DNA of 64,000 bases from Vibrio tarriae (lineage in GTDB: Bacteria; Pseudomonadota; Gammaproteobacteria; Enterobacterales; Vibrionaceae): the NCBI RefSeq assembly GCF_002216685.1, contig NZ_CP022353.1:2847001-2911000 (forward strand), read 5' to 3'. Positions 11,232-27,156 of this stretch are shown one piece after another. Position numbers and translations under genes: made by a program. Each line of letters opens with the position of its first letter. The stretch's first letter is position 1. The notes under the pieces were generated by a model that did no database searches, was not told where the DNA came from, and saw only the letters and a program-made list of their open reading frames with translations.

Positions 11232-11349
11232 TTCACCCTTTTATAAGCAAGTGGTAGGTATAGTAGATGGCTTAATCATTAACAAATAGCCTGTTCTGCC
11301 TAAAACATCACCAAGTGCTCGAAAACTTTAAAAAACTTCTAAAAAGTAC

Positions 11350-11377
11350 TTGCCAATATAACTAGGTTCTCTATAAT
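11350..11377 (+). promoter_or_regulatory. rrn P1 promoter
   Basis: TTGCCA at 11350-11355 and TATAAT at 11372-11377 with 16-base spacing, followed by a GC-rich discriminator (CCGCCC) typical of stringently controlled rRNA promoters. It is preceded by A-tract-rich DNA that could act as an UP element. The region 11232-11736 has no gene and is the rrn leader. Confidence 0.8.
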
Positions 11378-11477
11378 CCGCCCTCACTGACACGGCAGAC
11401 GCAGTAAGCGTTAGCAGTGATTCAGTTCGGTGTTTTAGGTGGCGAAATCGCCAACGAAAATAAACTGAAAAAAGTGT

Positions 11478-11505
11478 TTGACACAACAGTTTATCTCGCT
11501 AAAAT
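11478..11505 (+). promoter_or_regulatory. rrn P2 promoter
   Basis: Consensus TTGACA at 11478-11483 and TAAAAT at 11500-11505, 16-base spacing, followed by a GC-rich discriminator (GGCCGCC). It lies 128 bases downstream of P1, the tandem arrangement usual for enteric and Vibrio rrn operons. Confidence 0.8.
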
Positions 11506-11539
11506 GGCCGCCTCTTCTGAAGCAGACCGCTAAGAAGAG

Positions 11540-11552
11540 CGCTCTTTAACAA
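11540..11552 (+). promoter_or_regulatory. boxA antitermination site, rrn leader
   Basis: CGCTCTTTAACAATA matches the rRNA boxA (TGCTCTTTAACAA), the RNA site bound by NusB/NusE that stops premature termination in rRNA operons. Confidence 0.75.
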
Positions 11553-11736
11553 TATAAACCAATCAATCTGTGTGGGCACTCGTTGATGATAATCAAAAAA
11601 GATTTATCAATGAACTGAGTGACCATTTGAATGAGCAATCATTCAGCACAGTCAATTCAACATTACTTCGCTTTTTATTAAGCAAAGAATGTAATCAGTA
11701 TTCATTGAGCCGAAGCGAAAGCTTCAAAAAAACTTT

Positions 11737-13279
<1,543 letters not shown>

Positions 13280-13341
13280 CACGATGGTTATCGTGATGAG
13301 TGTCCACACAGATTGATTCGGTTTAGATTTGAGCATTAAGT

Positions 13342-13417
<76 letters not shown>

Positions 13418-13470
13418 TCTTTAAGCGTTTTCGCTGAGAATGTTTAAAAATGGTTTTCATCAGAAAATCT

Positions 13471-13482
13471 TGCTCTTTAACA
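13471..13482 (+). promoter_or_regulatory. boxA antitermination site, 16S-23S spacer
   Basis: TGCTCTTTAACA matches rRNA boxA exactly and lies between the spacer tRNA and 23S, as expected for continued antitermination. The rest of the spacer (13418-13705) is processing-stem sequence without a gene. Confidence 0.75.
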
Positions 13483-13705
13483 ATTTGGAAAGCTGACAAA
13501 ACAACAAATTATTGTTGTTTGTAAAGTTCTCAATGTTTATCGAAAGATAAACACCAACAACACATTCAAGTGTGCTTGGTATCGAATAAGACTTCGGTCT
13601 TGTTCAAAATTTGAGTCCGGCAAAATCTGTCTCGCACTCATGTAAATTAAACGCGAGACAACTTAGGTTGTTTAAACAACAACCCGAAACTCCTTCGGGT
13701 TGTAT

Positions 13706-16592
<2,887 letters not shown>

Positions 16593-16721
16593 ACAACACC
16601 CAAGGGGTTTTGTAGTGGACTCAAAGTTAAGCGCATAAGAATGTGTTGAGAGAACGAAGACAGCTTTCCAGAATTGTTGGTTATCACTTTTTAAGAAAAA
16701 GTGAAATCAAAAACAGAATTT

Positions 16722-16841
16722 TGCTTGGCGACCATAGCGTTTTGGACCCACCTGATCCCATCCCGAACTCAGAAGTGAAACGAAACAGCGTCGATGGTAG
16801 TGTGGGGTCTCCCCATGTGAGAGTAGAACATCGCCAGGCTT
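16722..16841 (+). rRNA. rrf: 5S ribosomal RNA
   Basis: About 120 bases, starting TGCTTGGCGACCATAGCG, with the loop region CCCATCCCGAACTCAGAAGTGA-like core and ending ATCGCCAGGC, which pairs with the 5' end. It follows 23S in the usual order. Confidence 0.96.
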
Positions 16842-16914
16842 TAACTTGTTGTTTTTAGATGTTTAAGAAAAATCTAAAGGCAAAAAAAGTAGACGAAACG
16901 TCTAACCAGACAGC

Positions 16915-16991
16915 GGAGCGGTAGTTCAGTCGGTTAGAATACCGGCCTGTCACGCCGGGGGTCGCGGGTTCGAGTCCCGTCCGCTCCGCCA
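16915..16991 (+). tRNA. tRNA-Asp (anticodon GTC)
   Basis: 77-nt cloverleaf with encoded CCA. Acceptor GGAGCGG/CCGCTCC, anticodon arm CCGGC-CT-GTC-AC-GCCGG, T arm GCGGG-TTCGAGT-CCCGT. Distal tRNA of the rrn operon. Confidence 0.97.
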
Positions 16992-17019
16992 CTTATTCGA
17001 GCTTAAGCTCAAAAATTAC

Positions 17020-17096
<77 letters not shown>

Positions 17097-17103
17097 TATA
17101 TTG

Positions 17104-17132
17104 AACCTCAGCAGGAATGCTGAGGTTTTTCT
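17104..17132 (+). terminator. rrn operon terminator
   Basis: Ten-base-pair stem AACCTCAGCA / TGCTGAGGTT with a GGAA tetraloop, followed by TTTCTTT, eight bases after tRNA-Trp. A textbook intrinsic terminator. Confidence 0.9.
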
Positions 17133-17326
17133 TTATCTGCCATTTAATTAATCTCGTCCTGAGCGTTTTTGTGATTAAGTGACGCATGTAACTTTTCTAT
17201 TTTCTCCTGATTGTTAACACAATCCGCCACATTGTTTTTGCTCAATATATTATTTCGTTGAAGTTTTGCGCTTTATCCCGAGGAGTGTTTAGAATACCCT
17301 CTTAGTTGGTAGATAAAGGAATAGGC

Positions 17327-17707
17327 ATGTCATTCGCGATATTGAGTTTTATTGCTTTAGGCGGCGCGGTTGGTGCTTGCGCTCGTTTCTTAGTGTCCGA
17401 AATATGTATCACTCTATTTGGGCGTGGTTTCCCGATTGGAACGCTGACCGTTAATGTGGTTGGGTCATTGATTATGGGTGTTTTGATCGCTTGTGTTGAA
17501 AATGAGTGGTTAAGCCCTTACCCATGGAAACAAGTGATTGGGCTCGGTTTTTTGGGAGCATTAACGACCTTCTCGACGTTTTCTATGGATAACGTGCTTT
17601 TAATGCAGCAGGGCGCATTTTTTAAAATGGGGGCGAATATACTGTTGAATGTCATTTTAAGTATTTCAGCTGCTTGGATTGGTTTTCACTGGTTAATAAA
17701 AAGTTGA
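17327..17707 (+). CDS. crcB: Fluoride channel CrcB/Fluc
   Basis: 126-residue inner-membrane protein that exports fluoride as a dual-topology dimer. Four hydrophobic helices are visible. Family motifs: GGAVGACARF at the start, GTLTVNVVGSLIMG (the Asn of the fluoride pore) and GFLGALTTFSTFSMD (the central Phe and TTFST segment). I start it at the ATG at 17327, which follows AAGGA; upstream in-frame starts are weak. No fluoride riboswitch is seen. Confidence 0.95.
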   Translation: MSFAILSFIALGGAVGACARFLVSEICITLFGRGFPIGTLTVNVVGSLIMGVLIACVENEWLSPYPWKQVIGLGFLGALTTFSTFSMDNVLLMQQGAFFKMGANILLNVILSISAAWIGFHWLIKS

Positions 17708-17762
17708 TCAATGAAACAGCCATTTTACTTGGTTAACTAATACGCTTTATCTATAATGCTTC

Positions 17763-17850
17763 CACTTGTCGGAGTGCCATTGGGCTGAGACCGTTTATTC
17801 GGGATCCGTTGAACCTGATCAGGTTAATACCTGCGAAGGGAACAAGAGAA
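17763..17850 (+). promoter_or_regulatory. TPP riboswitch (THI element)
   Basis: Conserved core segments are GTCGGAGTGCC, GGGCTGAGA, GGGATCCGTTGAACCTGATC and GGTTAATACCTGCGAAGGGA. These form the thiamine pyrophosphate aptamer, which shuts down thiamine genes when TPP is abundant. A short hairpin (AAGAGA-AGAC-TCTCTT, 17844-17859) and a U run near 17870 lie downstream and could be a terminator. The thiC start is about 105 bases after the aptamer. The window 17708-17955 holds this leader and no gene. Confidence 0.97.
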
Positions 17851-17943
17851 GACTCTCTTAGGTAACCTATTTTTTATAGTACACCTATCTGTCGACTCAC
17901 CTCTCATAGCATCTTTCCGTCAAGCATTTCTCCCTCTTATTAA

Positions 17944-19893
<1,950 letters not shown>

Positions 19894-19896
19894 GCC

Positions 19897-21219
19897 ATGG
19901 TACGTTTGGTTTTTCCACCTCACCTGTCAGCTCTAATCGGTCACGTACAACATGCACTGTTGCAAGCCCAGGAGCAAGGTTTCACTATTCAGCACATCAG
20001 TTTGGACGTGGGCTCTGAGGCTCAGTTTATTTTAGAGAAGAGCGACGAATCTTTGCGAATCGGCAGTAGTTTGTGCTCTCAAGAGGAGACCTCTGAACCG
20101 TGTGACTACTATCTAGACTATGTGTCTGAAACCCGAGTGTTACCCGAGGCAATCATGTCTAACGCTCGCTGCACGGTGACGGTAGGACTTGGTGATGAGC
20201 ATGGTTTTACGCTGGATAAGTGGCAGTATGGGAATACTGCAGAGCAACTTATTATTTATTCATCAGAGAGCCATCGACTAAATAGTAAATTAAATCAGTA
20301 TCTTGCTTGGTTCTTGGCTACGCTGGCCTTAGATTTTCCGATTGAAGATGGTTTGTGCATTGCAAGAGCGACAATCACTCAAGGGGATAGCGTTTCACGT
20401 GAAACATGGCCAACGCAATTCGAGCGTTTCCCAGCGGTGCAATCGAACATTCACTCGCTATCTACCAAGGTATTTCCAACCAGCAGAGCATTTCCAACGC
20501 TTGATAAGGCAAAATTTAATCTCTATCCCGTAGTTGATGATGTGAATTGGATTGAACATCTTCTGAAGATGGGGGTTAGAACGGTTCAGCTGCGAATTAA
20601 AGATCCTAAGCAGCATGATTTGGAAGCACAGATTGTCCGAGCAATCGCATTAGGTCGTGAATACGATGCACAGGTTTTCATCAATGATCATTGGCAATTA
20701 GCCATTAAGCATCAGGCTTATGGTGTGCACCTTGGTCAAGAGGATTTGACGAGTGCGAATTTAACCGAGCTATTAGATGCAGGTATTCGATTGGGGCTTT
20801 CGACGCATGGTTATTATGAGTTACTGATAGCCGCAGGAATACAGCCGAGCTACATCGCCCTTGGGCACATTTTTCCCACGACCACCAAACAGATGTCATC
20901 AAAACCACAAGGGCTGGTGCGATTGGCCGCCTATCAGCGGTTGGTTAATCAAATGCCTTACCAAGGACAACATGGCATTCCAACGGTGGCGATTGGTGGT
21001 ATTGATTGCAGCAACATTCGCGATGTTCTCGATTGTGGCGTCACGGCGGTTGCAGTGGTGCGAGCGATCACCGAGTCACCGGATCCTAGCCTTGCAGTAC
21101 AAACGTTGAATTCTGTTTTTGCAGATTTTATAGATGCACAGCGCAAGCTGATGCCAGCCAGCGAGTCATGCGAGCCACTCAGTTGCTCGGCCAGGGAGGT
21201 GGCGGATGCTCACAGATAA
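19897..21219 (+). CDS. thiE: Thiamine-phosphate synthase with long N-terminal extension
   Basis: Joins HMP-PP and thiazole phosphate to thiamine phosphate. The ThiE barrel occupies about residues 205-415 of 440: YPVVDDVNW, TVQLRIKD, VFINDHWQLAIKHQAYGVHL, LGLSTHGYYEL, ALGHIFPTTTK and TVAIGGI. ThiE is normally about 210 residues, so the first ~200 are extra. That part includes GLCIARATI and GDSVSRETWP...FERFP, which resembles the C-terminal edge of ThiD-type HMP-P kinases, but it is too short for a full kinase. I infer a degenerate fused ThiD-like domain. A parS-like site lies inside the coding sequence at 20391. The end overlaps thiF. Confidence 0.93.
   Translation: MVRLVFPPHLSALIGHVQHALLQAQEQGFTIQHISLDVGSEAQFILEKSDESLRIGSSLCSQEETSEPCDYYLDYVSETRVLPEAIMSNARCTVTVGLGDEHGFTLDKWQYGNTAEQLIIYSSESHRLNSKLNQYLAWFLATLALDFPIEDGLCIARATITQGDSVSRETWPTQFERFPAVQSNIHSLSTKVFPTSRAFPTLDKAKFNLYPVVDDVNWIEHLLKMGVRTVQLRIKDPKQHDLEAQIVRAIALGREYDAQVFINDHWQLAIKHQAYGVHLGQEDLTSANLTELLDAGIRLGLSTHGYYELLIAAGIQPSYIALGHIFPTTTKQMSSKPQGLVRLAAYQRLVNQMPYQGQHGIPTVAIGGIDCSNIRDVLDCGVTAVAVVRAITESPDPSLAVQTLNSVFADFIDAQRKLMPASESCEPLSCSAREVADAHR
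20391..20406. promoter_or_regulatory. parS site 1 (ParB-binding), inside thiE
   Basis: CGTTTCACGTGAAACA differs from the general bacterial parS consensus TGTTTCACGTGAAACA at one base. It is one of three such sites in 6.9 kb and lies within codons for SVSRET of ThiE. These centromere-like sites load ParB1 for segregation of chromosome I. Confidence 0.88.
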
Positions 21220-21985
21220 ACAGTTCCTCCGCTATCAAAGACAGATTAGCCTTGCTGAATTAGGAGAGGAAGGGCAGCAAAAACTGCTTAATTCACGAGT
21301 GTTGATAGTTGGCTGCGGGGGACTTGGTAGTGTGGTTGCCCCTTATTTGGTGGGTGCAGGTGTTGGGCAAGTCAATATCGCGGATGGTGATAGGCTTGAG
21401 TTACACAACTTACACCGTCAGATTTGCTATCACGAGGCACAAATTGGTCACAATAAAGCCGAGCTTCTTGCTCGGCACTTACGTGAACTCAACTCTGACG
21501 TACGAGTGCGGGTGATTGCTCGCGAATTGGACGAGCTGATCCTGAACTTAGAAATCAACCAAGTGGATTTAGTGTTAGATTGTAGTGATAACCTTCCAAC
21601 TCGCCACGCAATTAATCGAGCCTGTTATGCAGCGCAGCGGCCACTCGTCAGCGGTGCCGTCATTGGATGGGAAGGGCATCTAATGGCGTTTGACTATCGT
21701 CAATCTGCACCTTGTTATCAGTGTATCGTACCGGATATGGCAGAGCGCCAAGGCTGCAGTGACCGAGGCGTTGTTGGCCCTGTTGTCGGTATGATTGGTA
21801 ACGGACAAGCCTTAATCGCACTGCATGCTCTGGTGGGGAGCGCCCATTTTCCTGCTAACCAATTACTGCGCTTTGACGGTAAGTCTATGAACTGGCAGAG
21901 CCTACAACTTCATAAAGATAAGGTTTGCCCAGTTTGCAGCGCATCGTCACCTGTACAACAGAAGGAGCCGCAACCGTGCTCATGA
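21206..21985 (+). CDS. thiF: ThiS adenylyltransferase
   Basis: E1-like enzyme that adenylates the ThiS C-terminus with ATP so that it can accept sulfur. 259 residues. Nucleotide loop VGCGGLGSVVAPYL, DGDRLELHNLHRQ, LDCSDNLPTRHAINRAC; zinc pairs CYQC and CPVC. It overlaps thiE by 14 bases and thiS by a few, so the genes are translated as a unit. Confidence 0.96.
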   Translation: MLTDKQFLRYQRQISLAELGEEGQQKLLNSRVLIVGCGGLGSVVAPYLVGAGVGQVNIADGDRLELHNLHRQICYHEAQIGHNKAELLARHLRELNSDVRVRVIARELDELILNLEINQVDLVLDCSDNLPTRHAINRACYAAQRPLVSGAVIGWEGHLMAFDYRQSAPCYQCIVPDMAERQGCSDRGVVGPVVGMIGNGQALIALHALVGSAHFPANQLLRFDGKSMNWQSLQLHKDKVCPVCSASSPVQQKEPQPCS

Positions 21986-22182
21986 CTATCTACTTGAATC
22001 AGCAAGCCATCCAGACCGATATCTCTAGCTCATTATTCCATTTACATGCGCAGCTCAGCCTGCCTAGCCAAGGTTGCGTCTTCAGTCTCAATGGGCAGGT
22101 TGTCCCAAGAAGTGAATGGCAACACACCAAGCTTAATTCAGGGGATGAGATTTCCCTTTTCCAAGCGATAGCAGGAGGCTAA
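21982..22182 (+). CDS. thiS: Sulfur carrier protein ThiS
   Basis: 66-residue ubiquitin-like carrier ending AIAGG; the C-terminal Gly-Gly is what ThiF adenylates and what carries the thiocarboxylate to ThiG. Body: [10 protein letters not shown] ... [19 protein letters not shown] at 21982 overlaps the thiF stop; the GTG two codons upstream is an alternative. Confidence 0.95.
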   Translation: MTIYLNQQAIQTDISSSLFHLHAQLSLPSQGCVFSLNGQVVPRSEWQHTKLNSGDEISLFQAIAGG

Positions 22183-22187
22183 ATCAG

Positions 22188-22958
22188 ATGCTCAAGATTG
22201 CTGATAAAACGTTTCAATCCAGACTGTTTACTGGGACTGGAAAATTCTCTAATCGCCATGTCATGGCTGAAGCATTGGCCGCCTCAGGTTCAGAGTTGGT
22301 GACCATGGCGTTAAAACGGATTGATTTGGCTCAGCGCGACGATGACATTCTTGCGCCGCTACTCAGTATGCAGATGAATCTTTTACCCAACACTTCTGGA
22401 GCCAAAAATGCCGCTGATGCGGTGTATGCCGCCGAGCTAGCCCGAGAAGCCTTAGCCACGAACTGGCTTAAGTTGGAGATTCATCCTGATCCCAAATATC
22501 TAATGCCCGATCCCATCGAAACCCTTCTCGCGGCTGAACAATTGGTGAAGCAAGGTTTTATTGTTTTGCCGTATTGCCATGCTGACCCTGTCTTGTGCAA
22601 AAGATTGGAAGAGGTTGGATGCGCTGCGGTTATGCCGCTCGGTTCACCGATTGGTAGCAATCAAGGCTTAGCGTCGAAAACCTTTCTTGAAATCATCATT
22701 GACCAAGCCAAGGTGCCAGTCATTGTGGATGCGGGGATTGGGTCGCCATCCGATGCTGCGCGAGCGATGGAGCTTGGCGCCGATGCCGTGTTAGTGAATA
22801 CCGCTATTGCCGCGGCGCATGACCCCATTGCTATGGCGAAAGCCTTTAAGTTAGCGGTCGAAGCAGGGCGAATGGCTTATGAGTCGGGCTTGCCATCACG
22901 AGTAAAAATGGCGGCGGCATCAAGTCCATTAACTGGATTTTTGGATTTTGTATCATGA
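22188..22958 (+). CDS. thiG: Thiazole synthase
   Basis: Builds thiazole phosphate from deoxyxylulose phosphate, dehydroglycine and ThiS thiocarboxylate. 256 residues, TIM barrel. Motifs: [23 protein letters not shown] (Schiff-base lysine strand), [42 protein letters not shown] and [16 protein letters not shown]. Its end overlaps the thiH start by four bases. Confidence 0.98.
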   Translation: MLKIADKTFQSRLFTGTGKFSNRHVMAEALAASGSELVTMALKRIDLAQRDDDILAPLLSMQMNLLPNTSGAKNAADAVYAAELAREALATNWLKLEIHPDPKYLMPDPIETLLAAEQLVKQGFIVLPYCHADPVLCKRLEEVGCAAVMPLGSPIGSNQGLASKTFLEIIIDQAKVPVIVDAGIGSPSDAARAMELGADAVLVNTAIAAAHDPIAMAKAFKLAVEAGRMAYESGLPSRVKMAAASSPLTGFLDFVS

Positions 22959-24067
22959 GCTTCATTACCCACTTCCAACAATTAGGCTGGGATGACAGTC
23001 GGCTATCGATTTATGGTAAGACAGCGCGGGATGTTGAACGCGCTTTATCTTCACCTAAACGGACGTTAGACGATTTCAAAGCGCTGATTTCACCTTCAGC
23101 AGAGCCTTATCTGGAAACAATGGCGCAAATGGCTTATCAGGCCACTCGTCAACGTTTTGGCAATACTATGTCGATGTACATTCCGCTCTATCTCTCTAAT
23201 CTCTGTTCGAATTCCTGTACCTATTGCGGTTTTTCAATGGATAACCGAATCAAGCGTAAAACACTGAATGAAGTTGAGATTGAACGGGAGATAGCAGCGA
23301 TTAAAAGCATGGGTTTTGATAGCGTTTTGCTGGTGACAGGGGAGCACGAAACCAAGGTGGGTATCGACTACTTCCGTCGGACACTGCCTATCATCAAGCA
23401 AGCATTTCATTATGTTGCGATGGAAGTTCAGCCATTGCAGCAAGAAGAGTATGCCGAGTTAATTGGGCTCGGGTTGGATGCGGTGATGGTTTACCAAGAA
23501 ACCTATCATCCGTCGACTTATGCGCAGCATCATTTGCGAGGCAATAAAACCGATTTTTTGTTTCGACTCGAAACACCCGACAGGTTGGCAAGAGCCGGTA
23601 TCGATAAAATTGGTATTGGTGCGCTGATTGGGCTTGAGGACTGGCGGACGGACTGCTTTTTTGTCGCAGCACATCTGGAGTATCTTGAGCGGCAATACTG
23701 GAAGACGCGGTACTCGATTTCATTTCCGCGTTTACGTCCGTGTGAAGGGGCTTTACAGCCTAAATCAGTGATGACGGATCGACAACTTGTACAGTTGATT
23801 TGTGCATTTCGTCTGTTCAATAGCGAGGTTGAACTTTCTCTGTCTACTCGAGAGTCACCAAGCTTTCGTGATCAAGTGGCTAAGCTCGGAGTAACCTCGA
23901 TGTCGGCGGCTTCCAAAACTCAACCGGGTGGGTATTCAGACCCTAAGGTTGAGTTAGAGCAGTTTGCGGTAAGTGATGAACGTTCCGCCGCCGAAGTGAG
24001 TGGTGCGTTAATGGCGCAAGGTTTGCAAGTGGTCTGGCATGACTGGCATCGAGCCTATTCAGGCTAA
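22955..24067 (+). CDS. thiH: 2-iminoacetate (dehydroglycine) synthase
   Basis: Radical-SAM tyrosine lyase that makes dehydroglycine for ThiG. 370 residues. The cluster motif is [10 protein letters not shown] (CxxxCxxC). Also [33 protein letters not shown] and the C-terminal PGGYSDP. Its presence (rather than ThiO) means the pathway uses tyrosine and works under low oxygen. Last gene of the thiamine operon. Confidence 0.97.
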   Translation: MSFITHFQQLGWDDSRLSIYGKTARDVERALSSPKRTLDDFKALISPSAEPYLETMAQMAYQATRQRFGNTMSMYIPLYLSNLCSNSCTYCGFSMDNRIKRKTLNEVEIEREIAAIKSMGFDSVLLVTGEHETKVGIDYFRRTLPIIKQAFHYVAMEVQPLQQEEYAELIGLGLDAVMVYQETYHPSTYAQHHLRGNKTDFLFRLETPDRLARAGIDKIGIGALIGLEDWRTDCFFVAAHLEYLERQYWKTRYSISFPRLRPCEGALQPKSVMTDRQLVQLICAFRLFNSEVELSLSTRESPSFRDQVAKLGVTSMSAASKTQPGGYSDPKVELEQFAVSDERSAAEVSGALMAQGLQVVWHDWHRAYSG

Positions 24068-24084
24068 TGTTTCACTCGAGGTAG

Positions 24085-24100
24085 TGTTTCACGTGAAACC
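24085..24100. promoter_or_regulatory. parS site 2 (ParB-binding), after thiH
   Basis: TGTTTCACGTGAAACC differs from consensus at the last base only. A half-site TGTTTCAC lies just upstream at 24068-24075. It is the only one of the three sites in an intergenic region, 18 bases past the thiH stop. Confidence 0.9.
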
Positions 24101-24130
24101 CAAAGCTGAATTTGAATAGCAGCAACAAAA

Positions 24131-24156
24131 AGAAAACCGCCATACGACGGTTTTCT
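24131..24156. terminator. Bidirectional terminator between thiH and the Pro-peptidase gene
   Basis: Nine-base-pair stem AGAAAACCG / CGGTTTTCT with A-rich sequence before it and T-rich sequence after it, between two convergent genes. Confidence 0.75.
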
Positions 24157-24185
24157 TTTCTATTTTATGCGGATAACCAGCCAGT

Positions 24186-25979
24186 TTATACATGACTCAA
24201 GGGTGAGGTGGCTTGTTGCAACCACTCACGGACGTGATCCTCTTTGATAAGCGGACTCACTTCATCCCACACTTTTTGATGATACTGATTGAGCCAATGG
24301 AGTTCCGGCTTAGTCAGCAAGTTCACCTCAATCGCACGTTTATCGATAGGGCAACGAGTCAATGATTCAAAACCGAGTACAGAGAAATCGCCCTGAGTTG
24401 CAAACTCGGTGACCAGTTCTAAGTTCTCGATGCGAATACCAAACGCATCGGCACGGTAGTAGCCTGGCTCATTGGAAAGCACCATTCCGGGACGCAACGC
24501 TACAGCATTGTGAACTTTAGAGATACGTTGTGGCCCTTCATGTACACTCAAGAAATGGCCGACGCCATGGCCAGTGCCATGATCGTAGTCGTAACCTTGT
24601 GCCCATAAGTGCTGTCTGGCCAACACATCAAGTTGTGAACCTGTAGTGCCTTTGGGGAAGCGAGCGCGAGCCAGTGCAATGTGACCTTTGAGTACTAAGG
24701 TGAATTGTTGCTTCATCTCAGTGCTGACCTGACCAATTGCCACCGTGCGAGTAATGTCTGTGGTGCCATCAAGGTACTGGCCACCAGAATCGACTAAATA
24801 TAGGCTGTTCAGCGAAAGCTGACCCGGCTCAGGCTGATTTTGGTGGTTGTAGTGGCACATAGCGGCGTTTGTACCAGCTGCTGAAATCGTATCAAAACTC
24901 AAGTCAACCAAAGTTGGGTCTTGGCGACGGAAGGCTTCCAGTCGATCCGCCAGCTCGGCCTCATTATGCAGGCGACCATTCGCCACTTCATCGTCCAGCC
25001 AGGCGAGAAATTGCACCATAGCCGCACCATCGCGGATGTGGCAAGCACGCATGCCCGCAATTTCCGTGCTATTTTTGGCCGCTTTCGGCAGGAGGCACGG
25101 ATCCGCTTCGTTGTGCAGTTCTGCGCCTGCATTTTGCAATGTGAGTGTGAACCACGCATTACTGGTCGCCGAGTCGAGCATGACGCGGCGACCAGAGAGC
25201 TGGCGCAGTTGAGCTTCAAGCTTAGCCGGATGATGCACGCGAACCGTGCCCGCGACATGCGCGGTAAAATCGGTTGCCAAACGCGACGGATCGAAAAAGA
25301 AATCCACACTGCTATCGTTATGGACAATGGCGTGAGAAAGCAACACGGGTAAGCGAGATACATCTAAACCGCGGATATTGAGTAGCCATGCGATAGAATC
25401 TAGTTCGGTCAACACGACACAATCGGCGTTTTTGTCGCGCAGAGTGCTGGCGATCGATTGACGCTTTTCAAGGCTGCTTTGTCCAACACGATCAAGAGGC
25501 ATTAAGCGCATTTCAGAGGCTGCGGGAACAGGGCGATCCTGCCAAAGCACATCAATCGGGTTACTGCTGACTGCACACAAGTTAATTTTTCCTGTGAGCT
25601 GTTTTTGTGCCTGTGTTAGCCAGCTACCGCGGTGCATGCGAGGATCGTAACCCACTTTCGCTCCTGCGGGCAGTTGAGTGACGAGCCAGTTTAAATAAGG
25701 TTGCTCGATCAAGTGGCAATATTCGAATAGCTCACTAGACACTTGTTTGCGGACTTGAACGGTATAGCGGCCATCAACAAAAATCGCTGCGCCGGAGACG
25801 GTAACGATGGCGGCTCCCGCGGAACCTGTAAACCCAGTTAACCAGTGTAAGCGCTCATTATGCTCAGGAACGTATTCCCCAAGATATTCATCTTCATGAG
25901 GAACAATGAAGGCATCAAGTTGCTGGGTGTGTAGCCAGTGGCGAAAATCCGCGAGGCGTTGAGAGTGTAGGTTTGACAT
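24186..25979 (-). CDS. M24 family Xaa-Pro aminopeptidase
   Basis: Cytosolic metallopeptidase that removes an N-terminal residue ahead of proline. 597 residues, longer than PepP (about 440) and matching the three-domain eukaryote-like aminopeptidase P class: two creatinase-like N-terminal domains, then the M24 'pita-bread' domain. Metal ligands are in VDSGGQYLDGTTDITRT (two Asp), GHGVGHFLSVHEGP (His), NEPGYY (Glu) and IENLEL (Glu). Convergent with the thiamine operon. Divergently placed upstream is a LysR gene. Confidence 0.92.
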   Translation of the reverse strand: MSNLHSQRLADFRHWLHTQQLDAFIVPHEDEYLGEYVPEHNERLHWLTGFTGSAGAAIVTVSGAAIFVDGRYTVQVRKQVSSELFEYCHLIEQPYLNWLVTQLPAGAKVGYDPRMHRGSWLTQAQKQLTGKINLCAVSSNPIDVLWQDRPVPAASEMRLMPLDRVGQSSLEKRQSIASTLRDKNADCVVLTELDSIAWLLNIRGLDVSRLPVLLSHAIVHNDSSVDFFFDPSRLATDFTAHVAGTVRVHHPAKLEAQLRQLSGRRVMLDSATSNAWFTLTLQNAGAELHNEADPCLLPKAAKNSTEIAGMRACHIRDGAAMVQFLAWLDDEVANGRLHNEAELADRLEAFRRQDPTLVDLSFDTISAAGTNAAMCHYNHQNQPEPGQLSLNSLYLVDSGGQYLDGTTDITRTVAIGQVSTEMKQQFTLVLKGHIALARARFPKGTTGSQLDVLARQHLWAQGYDYDHGTGHGVGHFLSVHEGPQRISKVHNAVALRPGMVLSNEPGYYRADAFGIRIENLELVTEFATQGDFSVLGFESLTRCPIDKRAIEVNLLTKPELHWLNQYHQKVWDEVSPLIKEDHVREWLQQATSPLSHV

Positions 25980-26111
25980 CTGAAGTGATCCTTTTTCTAA
26001 ACAGTCCTTGTTATCTCTTGTGTATGGATTATACGAACCACATACAGCAAGTGGACGAGAGCGAATAAGCTACTCCTTTTACTTACACTGCGCAAATATC
26101 CAACTAGGCTT

Positions 26112-27053
26112 TTAGCGTAAATGAAGTGTATTGGTTTGTATCAATTCACGTAACCAGCGCAGCGCAGGATCATTCTCTCTCTCACGATGCCAAAATAGTG
26201 TGTATGCCATAGGCGGAAATTCCATTGGTAACGGTAGTTCAACCAGATCCATCTGCTTGGCGACCCAGTGAGTAAAGTGGCTCGGTGCGGTGAAAATAAA
26301 GTCCGTATAGGTGCACAAACTGGCTGCGCTATTGAAGTCTGGTACGGTAATCGCGATGTCGCGCTCATAGCCGAGATCGGCTAATCGATAATCCAGCAGC
26401 CAGCGATCATTTCCATCACAGCGCACTTGTACATGACGGAGGTTGAGATAGCTGGATAAATTCCAATCATACTGAAGTACCGGGTGGCCGCGGCGCACCA
26501 CGCAGCGCTGATTATCGCGGTAGATCTCTTGTTCACAAATGTCAGCAGGAGGCAATAAGGTCAACTTCGCATCATTGATATCAATATCTTTACCAGTCAG
26601 ACCGAAATCCAGTTCGCCAACTTGCAATTTACGGAAGGTTTGTTCAGTCCATGCATGGGTGCTGATGCTCAGATGAGGGCCGTGGCGAAAAATCGTCGGT
26701 AAAAAGTAGGGCATGATCAATGGATAAACACTTTCGACCGCCGCGATCTGAAAGCGATATTCGCTGGATTGGGGGGAGAAATGTGCAGGCTGAGTGAGTA
26801 GCTCAAGCTGATTCACCAACACATCCAGTTTGGGTTTTAAGAAGAGCGCCTTCGGGGTCGCATTCAGTCCATAAGAAGTGCGAACAAACAGCGGATCGTC
26901 GAACTGCTCGCGTAGCTTGGCTAAGGATTTACTCACGGCCGATTGGCTCAGACATAAACGTGCAGCCGCGCGTGTGACACTTAACTCTTCAATCAATACT
27001 TTTAAACAGACCAGCAGATTGAGATCGATACGAGCCAGTTTTTCAATTTGCAT
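26112..27053 (-). CDS. LysR-family transcriptional regulator
   Basis: 313 residues from the ATG at 27053 (MQIEKLARIDLNLL); an upstream frame adds 14 unlikely residues. N-terminal winged helix-turn-helix: LSVTRAAARLCLSQSAVSKSLAKLREQFDDPLFVR. The C-terminal part is a co-inducer-binding domain. It is divergent from the MFS exporter gene (start-to-start about 100 bases), so it probably controls that gene; its ligand is unknown. Confidence 0.92.
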   Translation of the reverse strand: MQIEKLARIDLNLLVCLKVLIEELSVTRAAARLCLSQSAVSKSLAKLREQFDDPLFVRTSYGLNATPKALFLKPKLDVLVNQLELLTQPAHFSPQSSEYRFQIAAVESVYPLIMPYFLPTIFRHGPHLSISTHAWTEQTFRKLQVGELDFGLTGKDIDINDAKLTLLPPADICEQEIYRDNQRCVVRRGHPVLQYDWNLSSYLNLRHVQVRCDGNDRWLLDYRLADLGYERDIAITVPDFNSAASLCTYTDFIFTAPSHFTHWVAKQMDLVELPLPMEFPPMAYTLFWHRERENDPALRWLRELIQTNTLHLR

Positions 27054-27156
27054 TAGTTTTTCCAAAATAGAATAACAGCAATGACCATATGCCACTGTTT
27101 AGCATATCTTAAGCCACGTATCATGCACTGAGCTTAAAATTAAGTCGGAGTGTGAA

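Noticed and set aside
17133..17326. Fluoride riboswitch ahead of crcB
   Set aside because: The conserved crcB-motif core could not be found in the leader.
24881..25363. Long overlapping frames opposite or within the Pro-peptidase gene
   Set aside because: They are frame shadows of a well-supported 597-residue M24 peptidase.
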